Shown here: positions 16,445 through 23,795 of the stretch, piece after piece
Layout: the number at the start of each line of letters is the position of its first letter
Numbering within the stretch: position 1 is the stretch's first letter
DNA from: DATESG01 sp964480275
Lineage (GTDB): Bacteria; Bacillota_I; Bacilli_A; RFN20; CAG-826
Length of the DNA: 23,795 nucleotides
Assembly (NCBI GenBank): GCA_964480275.1
Contig: CAYZOC010000010.1
Location: 1 to 23,795, forward strand
Direction: 5' to 3'
The notes under the pieces: model-generated
Told to the model about the DNA's origin: nothing
The model's input: the letters and a program-made list of their open reading frames with translations, nothing else
Databases searched by the model: none
Position numbers and translations under genes: made by a program

Positions 16445-17047
16445 ATGCCTAGAACCAAACAACAAAACGAAGTGATTCGTAATCGCCGCAAAGACGTGAT
16501 TGTAAATGCAGCAATCCGTGTTTTCGCAACGCTCCCTTACAACGAAGTCACTATGTCGGCAATCGCTAGAGAAGCAAAATGCGGACATAGCCTTATATAT
16601 CATTACTTTGATAATATTCGTGATCTCTATGACAGTGCAATTGAAAAGATCATTCCAACCTTTTACCCAATCATGGACTTCACTAAGTTACCAAATCAGA
16701 ATCCGGAAATTAAATTTGTTGGTTTTATCATATATATTGTTCGCCTTTTAAAGGAGGATGCAATGTTTCCCTATTATGTTCAAACATTCATCCATTCAGC
16801 TAGTGTTGGATTCCACGTGAAGTCAAGCGGTGAGAGTTTTATCAAACACTTCCTCCAACAATCTATTGAAATGATTAAGAACGGCCAAAAACAAGGTAAA
16901 ATTATTGATATGGATGCCGAGCAAATTGTTACAAATATTTCATTTACGATTCGGGGAATTTGTAGCAGTTTAATTTTTGAAAAAAATGCAATCATTAAGG
17001 TGCCAGAACCATCAACGGTTTATCTCCCTTTCTTAAAGAAAGATTAG
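16445..17047 (+). CDS. TetR/AcrR-family transcriptional regulator
   Basis: This 200-residue protein has an N-terminal TetR helix-turn-helix at about residues 15-60. It shows IVNAAIRVFATLPYNEVTMS, IAREAKCGHSLIYHYFDN and the following DLYDSAI, all family-typical. The C-terminal ligand-binding part is divergent and mostly helical, so the inducer cannot be read from it. The ATG at 16445 is preceded by the strong AAGGAGGG (16432-16439). The gene leads an operon with two ABC exporter genes, the first starting six bases after its stop. It probably represses that operon through the inverted repeat at 16380-16396 until a drug, toxic metabolite or lipid relieves it. Confidence 0.93.
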   Translation: MPRTKQQNEVIRNRRKDVIVNAAIRVFATLPYNEVTMSAIAREAKCGHSLIYHYFDNIRDLYDSAIEKIIPTFYPIMDFTKLPNQNPEIKFVGFIIYIVRLLKEDAMFPYYVQTFIHSASVGFHVKSSGESFIKHFLQQSIEMIKNGQKQGKIIDMDAEQIVTNISFTIRGICSSLIFEKNAIIKVPEPSTVYLPFLKKD

Positions 17048-17053
17048 TCATTG

Positions 17054-18850
17054 ATGCTCAAACTACTTAAAATATTTAAAAATCTTTGGTGGCAGCTACT
17101 TCTAGTATTTTTATTCGTTGCCCTCCAAACAATATTTCAATTACAACTTCCAGGATATACCAATCAAATCACAGCAGCGCTAAGTGTTGGCAATGCTCAA
17201 ATCTCTTTTATTCTAGAAATTGGTTTGAAAATGCTTGGTATTTCTTTACTAGGTTTTTTAGCCGCTATTGCGCAAATGGTTACCAACGCCTCGCTAATGG
17301 CGAGTTTTGGGAAGATTCTTAGAAGTAAACTTTTTCTTAAGGTTCAAAACTACTCGGTAACAAATATAAATAAAATTGGGACTTCGAGTTTATTAACTAG
17401 AGTTAATAGTGACACTAGAATGCTCCAAGGATTTATTTTCATGTTGACGCGGACTTTCATTATGGCCCCAACATTTATGATTGTTGGAACAATTCAACTA
17501 CTCCGAATTGATCCTTTTTATACATTAATTATTCTTATTGGCATGCCAATAATTCTAATTGTAATTGCTATCACTTTTAAAATTTCTTCTCCTTTATTTG
17601 GTCTTGTTCAAGAAAAACTTGATTATGTAACTCTCCTATTCCGTGAAGGCTTAACTGGAGTCCGTGTCGTTCGGGCATTCAATCAAGAAGAGCGTGAATT
17701 TAAGTATTTTAATGAAGCAAATCGACAAATGGCTGATACAAATATCAAAGTTGGTCGCATTATGGAGTTTGTTAATCCTGTCATTGCTATCACCTTTAAT
17801 ATCGCCTACATTTCCGTCTTTATCATCGGCTTTATTCTATTCCAAACAAATGGCGATGCAACAAACACCCTTGTTTTTTCACAGACAATTGGGGCTGCTC
17901 AATACGTAAACATGATTATGATGTCGTTTCTAATGTTGAGTTTTGTTTTTATTATGTTTCCCCGCAGTGCCGCCAGTGCAAAACGTATTAGTCAGGCTCT
18001 TGATGTCGAGCCAGAAATTGTTGACGCTTTAGACACGATTGATAATCAAGATATTGTTGATACTGCGACTGTTGAATTCAAAGATGTTTTATTCACTTTT
18101 AGTGACAACAAGCATCCGACCCTTTGCAACATTAACTTTAAAACCAGCCCTGGTAAAGTTACAGCAATCATTGGTTCAACCGGCTCAGGAAAAAGTAGTG
18201 TCATCAATTTAATTCCTAGATTTTTTGATGCAACAGAAGGCGAAGTTTTGTTGAGTAATATTAATGTTAAAAAATATAAATTACATGATTTAAGAGCACG
18301 AATTGGCTTTGTTCCCCAACAAGCTGTCCTCTTTAGTGGGACCGTCCGTAATAATCTCAGATTCGGCGATGAAAAAGCAAGTGATGCTGACATGATCGAA
18401 GCCTTAAAAGTTTCACAATCATGGGGATTTCTTCAGGAAAAAGATGGATTAGACACCCAAGTATCACAGGGTGGCAAAAATTTCTCTGGTGGGCAAAAAC
18501 AGCGGCTCTCAATCGCGCGCGCACTTGTAAGAAAACCTAGCGTCTACATTTTTGATGATTCATTTAGTGCGCTTGATTTTAAAACCGATATAAAATTAAG
18601 AACAGCGCTAGTAGATTATGCTAAAAACTCCAGTATCATTATTGTGGCCCAACGTGTAAGCTCAATTATTAATGCCGATCAAATCATTGTGTTAGACGAG
18701 GGAAAGATGGTCGGGATTGGAACTCATAATTATCTCCTAACAAATTGTAAGGTTTATCAAGAAATTGTTAGATCACAAATGGATAAAGATGAAATTGAAA
18801 AAACAATTAAAATCGAACAAGAAGTTCTTGCTCTTGAAGGGGGTGAATAG
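17054..18850 (+). CDS. ABC exporter half-transporter with degenerate ATP site
   Basis: This 598-residue protein has a six-helix membrane domain (about residues 10-300) and a C-terminal ATPase domain. Walker A is GSTGSGKS near 373-380, the Q-loop is FVPQQAVLF, the signature FSGGQKQR is near 476, and Walker B is VYIFDD near 500. The catalytic glutamate after Walker B is Asp (DDSFSALD), and the H-loop His is Gln (VAQRVSSI). This is the pattern of the non-catalytic subunit in heterodimeric exporters such as BmrC/BmrD and LmrC/LmrD. The ATG at 17054 is chosen over an adjacent TTG at 17051. Its ribosome-binding site is weak, so translation is probably coupled to tetR. The substrate is unknown; a multidrug or lipid exporter is likely. 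Confidence 0.93.
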   Translation: MLKLLKIFKNLWWQLLLVFLFVALQTIFQLQLPGYTNQITAALSVGNAQISFILEIGLKMLGISLLGFLAAIAQMVTNASLMASFGKILRSKLFLKVQNYSVTNINKIGTSSLLTRVNSDTRMLQGFIFMLTRTFIMAPTFMIVGTIQLLRIDPFYTLIILIGMPIILIVIAITFKISSPLFGLVQEKLDYVTLLFREGLTGVRVVRAFNQEEREFKYFNEANRQMADTNIKVGRIMEFVNPVIAITFNIAYISVFIIGFILFQTNGDATNTLVFSQTIGAAQYVNMIMMSFLMLSFVFIMFPRSAASAKRISQALDVEPEIVDALDTIDNQDIVDTATVEFKDVLFTFSDNKHPTLCNINFKTSPGKVTAIIGSTGSGKSSVINLIPRFFDATEGEVLLSNINVKKYKLHDLRARIGFVPQQAVLFSGTVRNNLRFGDEKASDADMIEALKVSQSWGFLQEKDGLDTQVSQGGKNFSGGQKQRLSIARALVRKPSVYIFDDSFSALDFKTDIKLRTALVDYAKNSSIIIVAQRVSSIINADQIIVLDEGKMVGIGTHNYLLTNCKVYQEIVRSQMDKDEIEKTIKIEQEVLALEGGE

Positions 18851-18852
18851 TT

Positions 18853-20682
18853 ATGCCACCAGGTATGCGTATGGCCGGTCGTCGTAATAATCGCCCTAAA
18901 AACCTTAAAAAAGCTTTTGCAAATCTTGCTTTTGAGTTTAAGGAATACAAAGTTAAGTTAATTTTTATTTCTATAATAATTACTATTGGTTCAATCCTCC
19001 AAATTATGGTCCCTGTTTTTATTCGCCCGGTATTGAGCCAAGAAAATTTAATAAACTACATTATTACTAATACTCCTTTAACACTTGACTGGATTAGTAT
19101 TGCTCTAGACTTTGGTCTTATCTTAAGTTTTTATATCTTTAGTGCGCTGCTAAATATGACTGCGCTTTTATTTCTCGTTAGAATCGCTAATGACTATGGT
19201 TTCAAACTAAGGAATAGAATCAAACGCAAACTAGACCGTCTACCCCTTTCTTATTTTGATAAGAATTCATATGGAGAGATATTAAGTCGTGGCACTAACG
19301 ATGTTGATGCTATCACTCAATCACTCAATCAAATTGTTTACCAAACCCTTCACTCCTTGTTCCTTTTTGTGGGTGTTCTTGTTGCGATGTTTATTATCAG
19401 CTGGCAATTAGCGCTTGTCACTCTAGCAACACTCCCGCTATCAATTTTAATTACAATTACAATTACAAAGTTATCACAAAAGCAATTTGTGAAATTTCAA
19501 GTTAAGACTGGTGAGTTAGAAGGAATCGTTGAAGAAAACTTCGCGGGCCTAAACATTGTCCAGCTTTACAATCAGCAAGAATATCAAATCGAAAAATTTG
19601 AGAAAGTTAACAACGAAATGACTAAGGCTAACTGGGTATCGCAACTTTTAAGTGCGTTTATTTTCCCATCAATTCGTTTTGTTAACAACCTTGGTTTCGT
19701 CGGTGTCAGCGTTGTTGGTGGACTCATCAATGATGTTGGATCAATTGCTTCATTCCTATTATTCTTAAATATGTTTACACTCCCCTTCCAACAGTTGGGA
19801 CAAATTAGCGGTGTAATTCAAACTACACTCGCTGGTGCCGAAAGAATTTTTGAACTTTTGGCTGCTGAAGAACAGGAAAAGGACATCGAAGGAGCGATTG
19901 ATGATGAAGAAAAAATTAGTGGACGTTATGAATTTGAAGATGTCTCATTCAGTTATGATATTGACAAACCATTAATAGAAAATATGAATTTAAGTATCAA
20001 TAAGGGTGATACAGTTGCAATTGTCGGTCCAACCGGCGCAGGTAAAACAACGCTTGTCAACCTTGTAATGCGCTTCTATGAAATCAATAAAGGATCAATT
20101 AGTCTTGATGGTCATGATCTTCGTAATTATAAGCGGGATATTGTAAGAAGTAGTGTTGGCATGGTCTTACAAGATACATGGATCTTCAAGGGCTCCATAA
20201 AGGCCAATATCCGTTATGGATATAATAATGCAAGTGATGAAGAAGTAATTGCCGCGGCCAAGGCGGCTAAAGTCCATCACTTTATTACGACACTTCCCGG
20301 GGAGTATGATTTTATTCTTAATGAAGATGGAACAAACATAAGTCAAGGTCAACGACAATTAATTACCATCGCCCGCGCGATTATTTCAAATCCACGAATT
20401 CTTATTCTTGATGAAGCCACGAGTAGTGTTGACACAAGAACTGAGTTTGCAATCCAAACTGTTATGGAAGAAATAATGCAAAATCGTACTACTTTTATTA
20501 TTGCTCATCGACTATCAACAATTAAAAATGCGAAAAAGATCATCGTCATGAATCAAGGAAATATTATTGAAACTGGCACCCATCAACAATTGCTAGCCGC
20601 AAATGGCTTTTATGCTGAACTATACAATGCTCAATTCCTTGGTGCTAGCGAAAGTAATGACAGCGAAAATTCTATTAGTTAA
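18853..20682 (+). CDS. ABC exporter half-transporter, catalytic subunit
   Basis: This 609-residue protein is the partner of the preceding exporter, two bases downstream, with GGGGGTGA before the ATG. An Arg-rich N-terminus (MPPGMRMAGRRNNRP) precedes six membrane helices (about 30-320). The ATPase domain has a canonical Walker A, GPTGAGKT, near 392-399, Walker B with the catalytic Glu (ILILDEATSSVD), and H-loop His (IIAHRLSTI). Its signature is ISQGQRQ rather than LSGGQ, as expected in subunits such as BmrD, because that signature contacts the partner's degenerate site. The pair thus has one active and one weak ATP site. Its stop codon overlaps the end of the convergent FGGY kinase gene by eight bases. 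Confidence 0.94.
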   Translation: MPPGMRMAGRRNNRPKNLKKAFANLAFEFKEYKVKLIFISIIITIGSILQIMVPVFIRPVLSQENLINYIITNTPLTLDWISIALDFGLILSFYIFSALLNMTALLFLVRIANDYGFKLRNRIKRKLDRLPLSYFDKNSYGEILSRGTNDVDAITQSLNQIVYQTLHSLFLFVGVLVAMFIISWQLALVTLATLPLSILITITITKLSQKQFVKFQVKTGELEGIVEENFAGLNIVQLYNQQEYQIEKFEKVNNEMTKANWVSQLLSAFIFPSIRFVNNLGFVGVSVVGGLINDVGSIASFLLFLNMFTLPFQQLGQISGVIQTTLAGAERIFELLAAEEQEKDIEGAIDDEEKISGRYEFEDVSFSYDIDKPLIENMNLSINKGDTVAIVGPTGAGKTTLVNLVMRFYEINKGSISLDGHDLRNYKRDIVRSSVGMVLQDTWIFKGSIKANIRYGYNNASDEEVIAAAKAAKVHHFITTLPGEYDFILNEDGTNISQGQRQLITIARAIISNPRILILDEATSSVDTRTEFAIQTVMEEIMQNRTTFIIAHRLSTIKNAKKIIVMNQGNIIETGTHQQLLAANGFYAELYNAQFLGASESNDSENSIS

Positions 20683-22216
20683 ATTTTTTAATCTTCTTAT
20701 ATATATGTTTAAGCCGAGGATAAATTTTTAGGTAGGCTTTTTTGTACAAATAATCGTATTTTGCATGGTTTTCTTCGTTTGGTTGAAAACTTTTTGCGGG
20801 ATGTACCATCGCCTTTATTGCTTCTTCAATCGAATTAAACTCGCCTAAACTTAAAAATACTGCTATCGCGGTTCCAAGTGAGGCTGTTTCATATGTTTGA
20901 ATTCGTTCAACAGTCCGCCCGAAAATATCGGCTGTAATCTGACAAATAGCGTCACTTTGTGAGCCACCGCCAGAAACACGGATTTTTTCAATTTTTTGAT
21001 GTTGCTTGTTTTCAATTCCTTTTAATCCTTCAAGGAGTGCAAAGGCAATACCTTCAATGATTGCCCGATAAATGTGATGGCGCGTATGGTAATCACTAAA
21101 ACCAACAATTGCTCCTTTTGCTAGTGGTCGTTTTAGTCCAGGACCCCAATAGGGTTGTAAAACTAAACCTTCACTGCCTGGAGGTATTTCCATCATCTTT
21201 TCATTTAGCAGCTCTTCGGTTGCCATTTTGACAATGCTTGCTTCTAAATTTTCATTGTTAGCGAATTCTTTAATAAACCACGAGACCATCCAATAACCAC
21301 GATAAACTTGTACTTCCATTTGATAAAAATCTTTAATCGGCGCCGGATAGGCAGGAAGAAAGGTTTCTGGTTCGTGATATTTTTTGTTTGTGACTTCAAT
21401 CGATGAAGCTGTACCATAGGAAATCGATGCCATTTTTGCTGATGTACAGCCTGTACCGATAGTTTCACTGCCCTTATCCGTTCCCGTTGCATATAACTTT
21501 AGACCTGCGGGGATTCCTGTTTCTTCGCTCACTTCTTCGCTAATAATTCCAAGTACTTCACCTGGCTGTTTGATTGGACAAAGCATATGGTAAGGGATAT
21601 CAAAAATATTTTTTAGCGCATTTTTACTGTGCCATCTTCTTTTACGAAAGTTGACAGGGAAATGGCCGGTTTGATTGGCGACACTATCTACTAGTTCTCC
21701 CGTTGTTTTTAGCATTATATACGAAGAAAAATTAATGTAATATTTTGTTCTAACCCAAATTTCTGGTTCATTTTCTTGAATCCAAATTCCAGGCGTCCGC
21801 TTCCGATTTAAGATAATTGTTTCAGTCATGCCAGTGATTGCAAAGGCGATCTTTTTTATTAAAGAAACATCCTTTTTAAGAGCAGCTTGTCTTTGATCAA
21901 GCCAAAGAATCATTGGCCGTAGAGGTTTTAAATTCTCGTCTAATAATATCGCACTATCTCTAAAAGTCGTTATCCCTAATGCGCTCACATTCTTAAGCAA
22001 TTGACCATGCTTTTCCTTAAGTGTCTTTGTGACAGTTTTCATCTGTTCCCAGTAGTATTCAGGGTCTTGCTCAGCATAGCCAGGTTTAGGTGAAAAGTAG
22101 GGCTTGTCATAAGCAAGTTTTTCCATCGCCAAGGTTTCACCGACATTATTAATAATTAGGGCCCGAACAGATTGGGTACCAAAGTCAATTGTGAGGACTA
22201 GTTTTTGATTTTTCAT
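20675..22216 (-). CDS. FGGY-family carbohydrate kinase, substrate unknown
   Basis: This 513-residue protein is a complete FGGY sugar kinase, which transfers the ATP phosphate to a sugar or polyol. The N-terminal phosphate-binding strand is TIDFGTQSVRAL (residues 9-20). The catalytic Asp is inferred to be that of GTDKGSETIGTG near residue 246. YGTASSIEV and VSGGGSQSDAICQITADIFG are the ATP-domain motifs. The GTQS start and the overall form resemble the xylulokinase-like and YgcE-like branch more than glycerol kinase. The sugar-binding residues do not point to one substrate, and no sugar transporter or isomerase gene lies beside it. The ribosome-binding site is weak (AAGAG). It is divergent from ppdK and convergent with the ABC operon. 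Confidence 0.9.
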   Translation of the reverse strand: MKNQKLVLTIDFGTQSVRALIINNVGETLAMEKLAYDKPYFSPKPGYAEQDPEYYWEQMKTVTKTLKEKHGQLLKNVSALGITTFRDSAILLDENLKPLRPMILWLDQRQAALKKDVSLIKKIAFAITGMTETIILNRKRTPGIWIQENEPEIWVRTKYYINFSSYIMLKTTGELVDSVANQTGHFPVNFRKRRWHSKNALKNIFDIPYHMLCPIKQPGEVLGIISEEVSEETGIPAGLKLYATGTDKGSETIGTGCTSAKMASISYGTASSIEVTNKKYHEPETFLPAYPAPIKDFYQMEVQVYRGYWMVSWFIKEFANNENLEASIVKMATEELLNEKMMEIPPGSEGLVLQPYWGPGLKRPLAKGAIVGFSDYHTRHHIYRAIIEGIAFALLEGLKGIENKQHQKIEKIRVSGGGSQSDAICQITADIFGRTVERIQTYETASLGTAIAVFLSLGEFNSIEEAIKAMVHPAKSFQPNEENHAKYDYLYKKAYLKIYPRLKHIYKKIKKFN

Positions 22217-22242
22217 AGTTGCTACTCTTTCTTAATATGTAC

Positions 22243-22251
22243 ATTTTAGCA
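22243..22251 (-). promoter_or_regulatory. Possible extended -10 promoter of the FGGY kinase
   Basis: TGCTAAAAT on the minus strand (22251-22243) is an extended -10 lying 27 bases before the start codon at 22216. There is no recognisable -35. Transcription would begin near 22236. Confidence 0.4.
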
Positions 22252-22328
22252 AAACATAAGCATTTTCGCCGATAATTCGTTTTATTAACGGTTTTACTAT
22301 CATTTTTCCGCTATTTTATTAATATCTA

Positions 22329-22337
22329 TGATATTAT
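22329..22337 (+). promoter_or_regulatory. Extended -10 promoter of ppdK
   Basis: TGATATTAT (22329-22337) is an extended -10 with one mismatch from TATAAT. No good -35 is seen 17 bases upstream. Transcription would begin near 22344, leaving a leader of about 40 bases with the strong AAGGAGG at 22373-22379 before the ATG at 22384. Confidence 0.5.
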
Positions 22338-22345
22338 AAACAAGT

Positions 22346-22360
22346 AGTATTCTAAATACT
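22346..22360 (+). promoter_or_regulatory. Inverted repeat at the ppdK transcription start
   Basis: AGTATT-CTA-AATACT is a perfect six-base inverted repeat with a three-base centre just downstream of the predicted -10. It sits where a repressor would block initiation, or could form a weak hairpin in the leader. No specific regulator can be named. Confidence 0.4.
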
Positions 22361-22383
22361 TTAAAAACATATAAGGAGGAAAT

Positions 22384-23795
22384 ATGGCAAACAAAAAATA
22401 TGTTTATCACTTTGAAGAAGCCTATGGATTAGGCAAAGAACTTCTCGGTGGTAAAGGTGCTGGTCTTGCGGAAATGACTCACATCGGAATTCCGATCCCT
22501 CAAGGCTTTACTGTTTCAACTGAAGCTTGTAACCTTTACTATCAAAGCAAGAAAACCTTACCAGGTAATGTTGTTGATGAAGTTTATGCTGCAATTGAAG
22601 CTTTAGAAAAGAAAACCGGCAAGAACTTTGGTGGTGACAAAAACCCATTGTTAGTTAGTGTCCGTTCAGGTGCTCGTGCATCGATGCCTGGCATGATGGA
22701 TACAATTCTTAACTTAGGGCTCAATGACATCAGCGTTGAAGCACTTGCTAATGAAACTGGCAATCGTCGCTTTGCGATGGACTGCTACCGTCGTTTTATC
22801 TTAATGTACACCAACGTTGTAAGAAATTACCCACGTGTTGCATTAGACAAAATGCTTGAAGAAATGAAAGAAAAGAAGGGTGTTCACCTTGATACTGAAC
22901 TTGATGCTGCTGATTTAGAAGCATTAGTCAAACAGTACAAAGACTTCTACAAAAAAGTAATTGGTGAAGACTTCCCTAATGATGCAAGAGAACAACTAAT
23001 TTCTGCAATTACTGCTGTCTTTAGAAGTTGGGACAATGAACGGGCAAACATCTATCGTAAGATGCACCACATTCCATACGAATGGGGTACAGCAGTTAAT
23101 GTCCAATCAATGGTTTTCGGTAACAAGGGTGATACCAGTGGTACTGGTGTTTCATTCTCCCGTTCACCATCAACTGGCGAAAAAGCAATTTTTGCCGAAT
23201 ATCTACCAAACGCCCAAGGTGAAGACGTTGTCGCGGGTATCCGCACGCCTCTCCACATCGATTGGTTAGAAAAGAATATGCCATCTGTCTACAAACAATT
23301 CCTTGATACAGTCAACTTAATGGAAAATCATTACCGTGACATGCAAGATATGGAATTTACTGTTGAAGAAGGCAAACTTTACTTCTTACAAACACGTAAT
23401 GGTAAAAGAACCGCAGCCGCTGCGTTAAAAATCGCCTGTGATCTTCTCGACGAAGGCTTAATCTCTGAAGAGGAAGCTGTTCTTCGCATTGATCCAACTG
23501 CCCTTGATAGTCTTCTACACATGGGCTTCGATCAAAAGGTCCTTGCAAAGACAAAGGAAATCGTCACTGGTCTTCCAGCATCACCTGGTGCTGCTACCGG
23601 CAAACTAGCCTTTACTGCTAAAGAAGCCGCTGAAAGAAAAGAAAAAGGCGAAAAAGTCTTATTAGTCCGTGCCGAAACTTCACCTGAAGATATCGCCGGA
23701 ATGGTCGCCGCTGAAGGTATTCTCACAATGCGTGGTGGTATGACTTCTCACGCTGCTGTTGTTGCTCGTGGTATGGGTAAAACCTGTGTCGTCGG
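22384..23795 (+). CDS. ppdK: Pyruvate, phosphate dikinase, N-terminal part
   Basis: The enzyme interconverts pyruvate, ATP and phosphate with phosphoenolpyruvate, AMP and pyrophosphate. In fermenters it often runs towards ATP and pyruvate. The frame is open from the ATG at 22384 to the window edge (470 complete codons). It starts MANKKYVYHFEEAYGLG and has the ATP-grasp stretches LLGGKGAGLAEM, SVRSGARASMPGMMDTILN and GDTSGTGVSFSR, then FLQTRNGKRTA. The phosphohistidine domain begins with GLPASPGAATG, and GGMTSHAAVVARGMG carries the catalytic His at residue 456. The PEP/pyruvate-binding barrel (about 400 residues) lies beyond the window. A strong ribosome-binding site and favoured codons suggest high expression. 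Confidence 0.97.
   Translation, partial: MANKKYVYHFEEAYGLGKELLGGKGAGLAEMTHIGIPIPQGFTVSTEACNLYYQSKKTLPGNVVDEVYAAIEALEKKTGKNFGGDKNPLLVSVRSGARASMPGMMDTILNLGLNDISVEALANETGNRRFAMDCYRRFILMYTNVVRNYPRVALDKMLEEMKEKKGVHLDTELDAADLEALVKQYKDFYKKVIGEDFPNDAREQLISAITAVFRSWDNERANIYRKMHHIPYEWGTAVNVQSMVFGNKGDTSGTGVSFSRSPSTGEKAIFAEYLPNAQGEDVVAGIRTPLHIDWLEKNMPSVYKQFLDTVNLMENHYRDMQDMEFTVEEGKLYFLQTRNGKRTAAAALKIACDLLDEGLISEEEAVLRIDPTALDSLLHMGFDQKVLAKTKEIVTGLPASPGAATGKLAFTAKEAAERKEKGEKVLLVRAETSPEDIAGMVAAEGILTMRGGMTSHAAVVARGMGKTCVV

Noticed and set aside
16325..16603. A 92-codon minus-strand frame across the tetR promoter
   Set aside because: It covers the promoter, operator and tetR helix-turn-helix in antisense, and its product resembles nothing.

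Overview
The window comes from a low-GC (roughly 37% by eye) Gram-positive-type genome, most likely an uncultured member of the class Bacilli near the Mollicutes, Erysipelotrichia or RF39/Izemoplasma-like lineages. The reasons are the gene order pth–mfd–rqcP–tilS–ftsH–dusB–lysS, which is a reduced version of the Bacillus locus, the strong AAGGAGG ribosome-binding sites, and the absence of sporulation genes from that locus. TGA is used as a stop codon (pth and the DUF368 gene), and Trp is encoded by TGG, so the standard bacterial code applies and not the Mycoplasma code. The placement below class level is an inference.

Layout. Positions 58-3186 (+) encode a 1042-residue membrane-anchored, acidic protein built from nested repeats that I do not recognise. 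A bidirectional terminator near 3262-3323 separates it from a long minus-strand block. Read in its transcription direction, that block is pth, mfd, rqcP and tilS, joined by short overlaps, then ftsH from its own promoter, dusB, lysS, and the rpsF–ssb–rpsR ribosomal/SSB operon from a near-consensus promoter.

From 14737 transcription turns to the plus strand: a DUF368 (PopT-type polyprenyl-phosphate transporter) membrane protein overlapping an RsuA-type 16S rRNA pseudouridine synthase, then a TetR regulator with a perfect inverted-repeat operator in its own promoter, followed directly by two ABC exporter half-transporters. The two ATPase domains carry the matching substitutions of a heterodimeric exporter with one degenerate ATP site. 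The second exporter gene overlaps, tail to tail, an FGGY-family sugar kinase of unknown substrate (20675-22216, minus). The kinase is divergent from ppdK (pyruvate, phosphate dikinase), which runs off the right edge.

Most of the window is housekeeping: translation, tRNA and rRNA modification, repair and proteolysis. The accessory content is the repeat protein and the TetR/ABC exporter module. I found no CRISPR array, tRNA, rRNA, intact insertion sequence or phage gene. The least explained object is the repeat protein at the left end. No stretch of more than 300 bases lacks a gene; the longest non-coding gaps are 3187-3384, 22217-22383 and 4363-4530.
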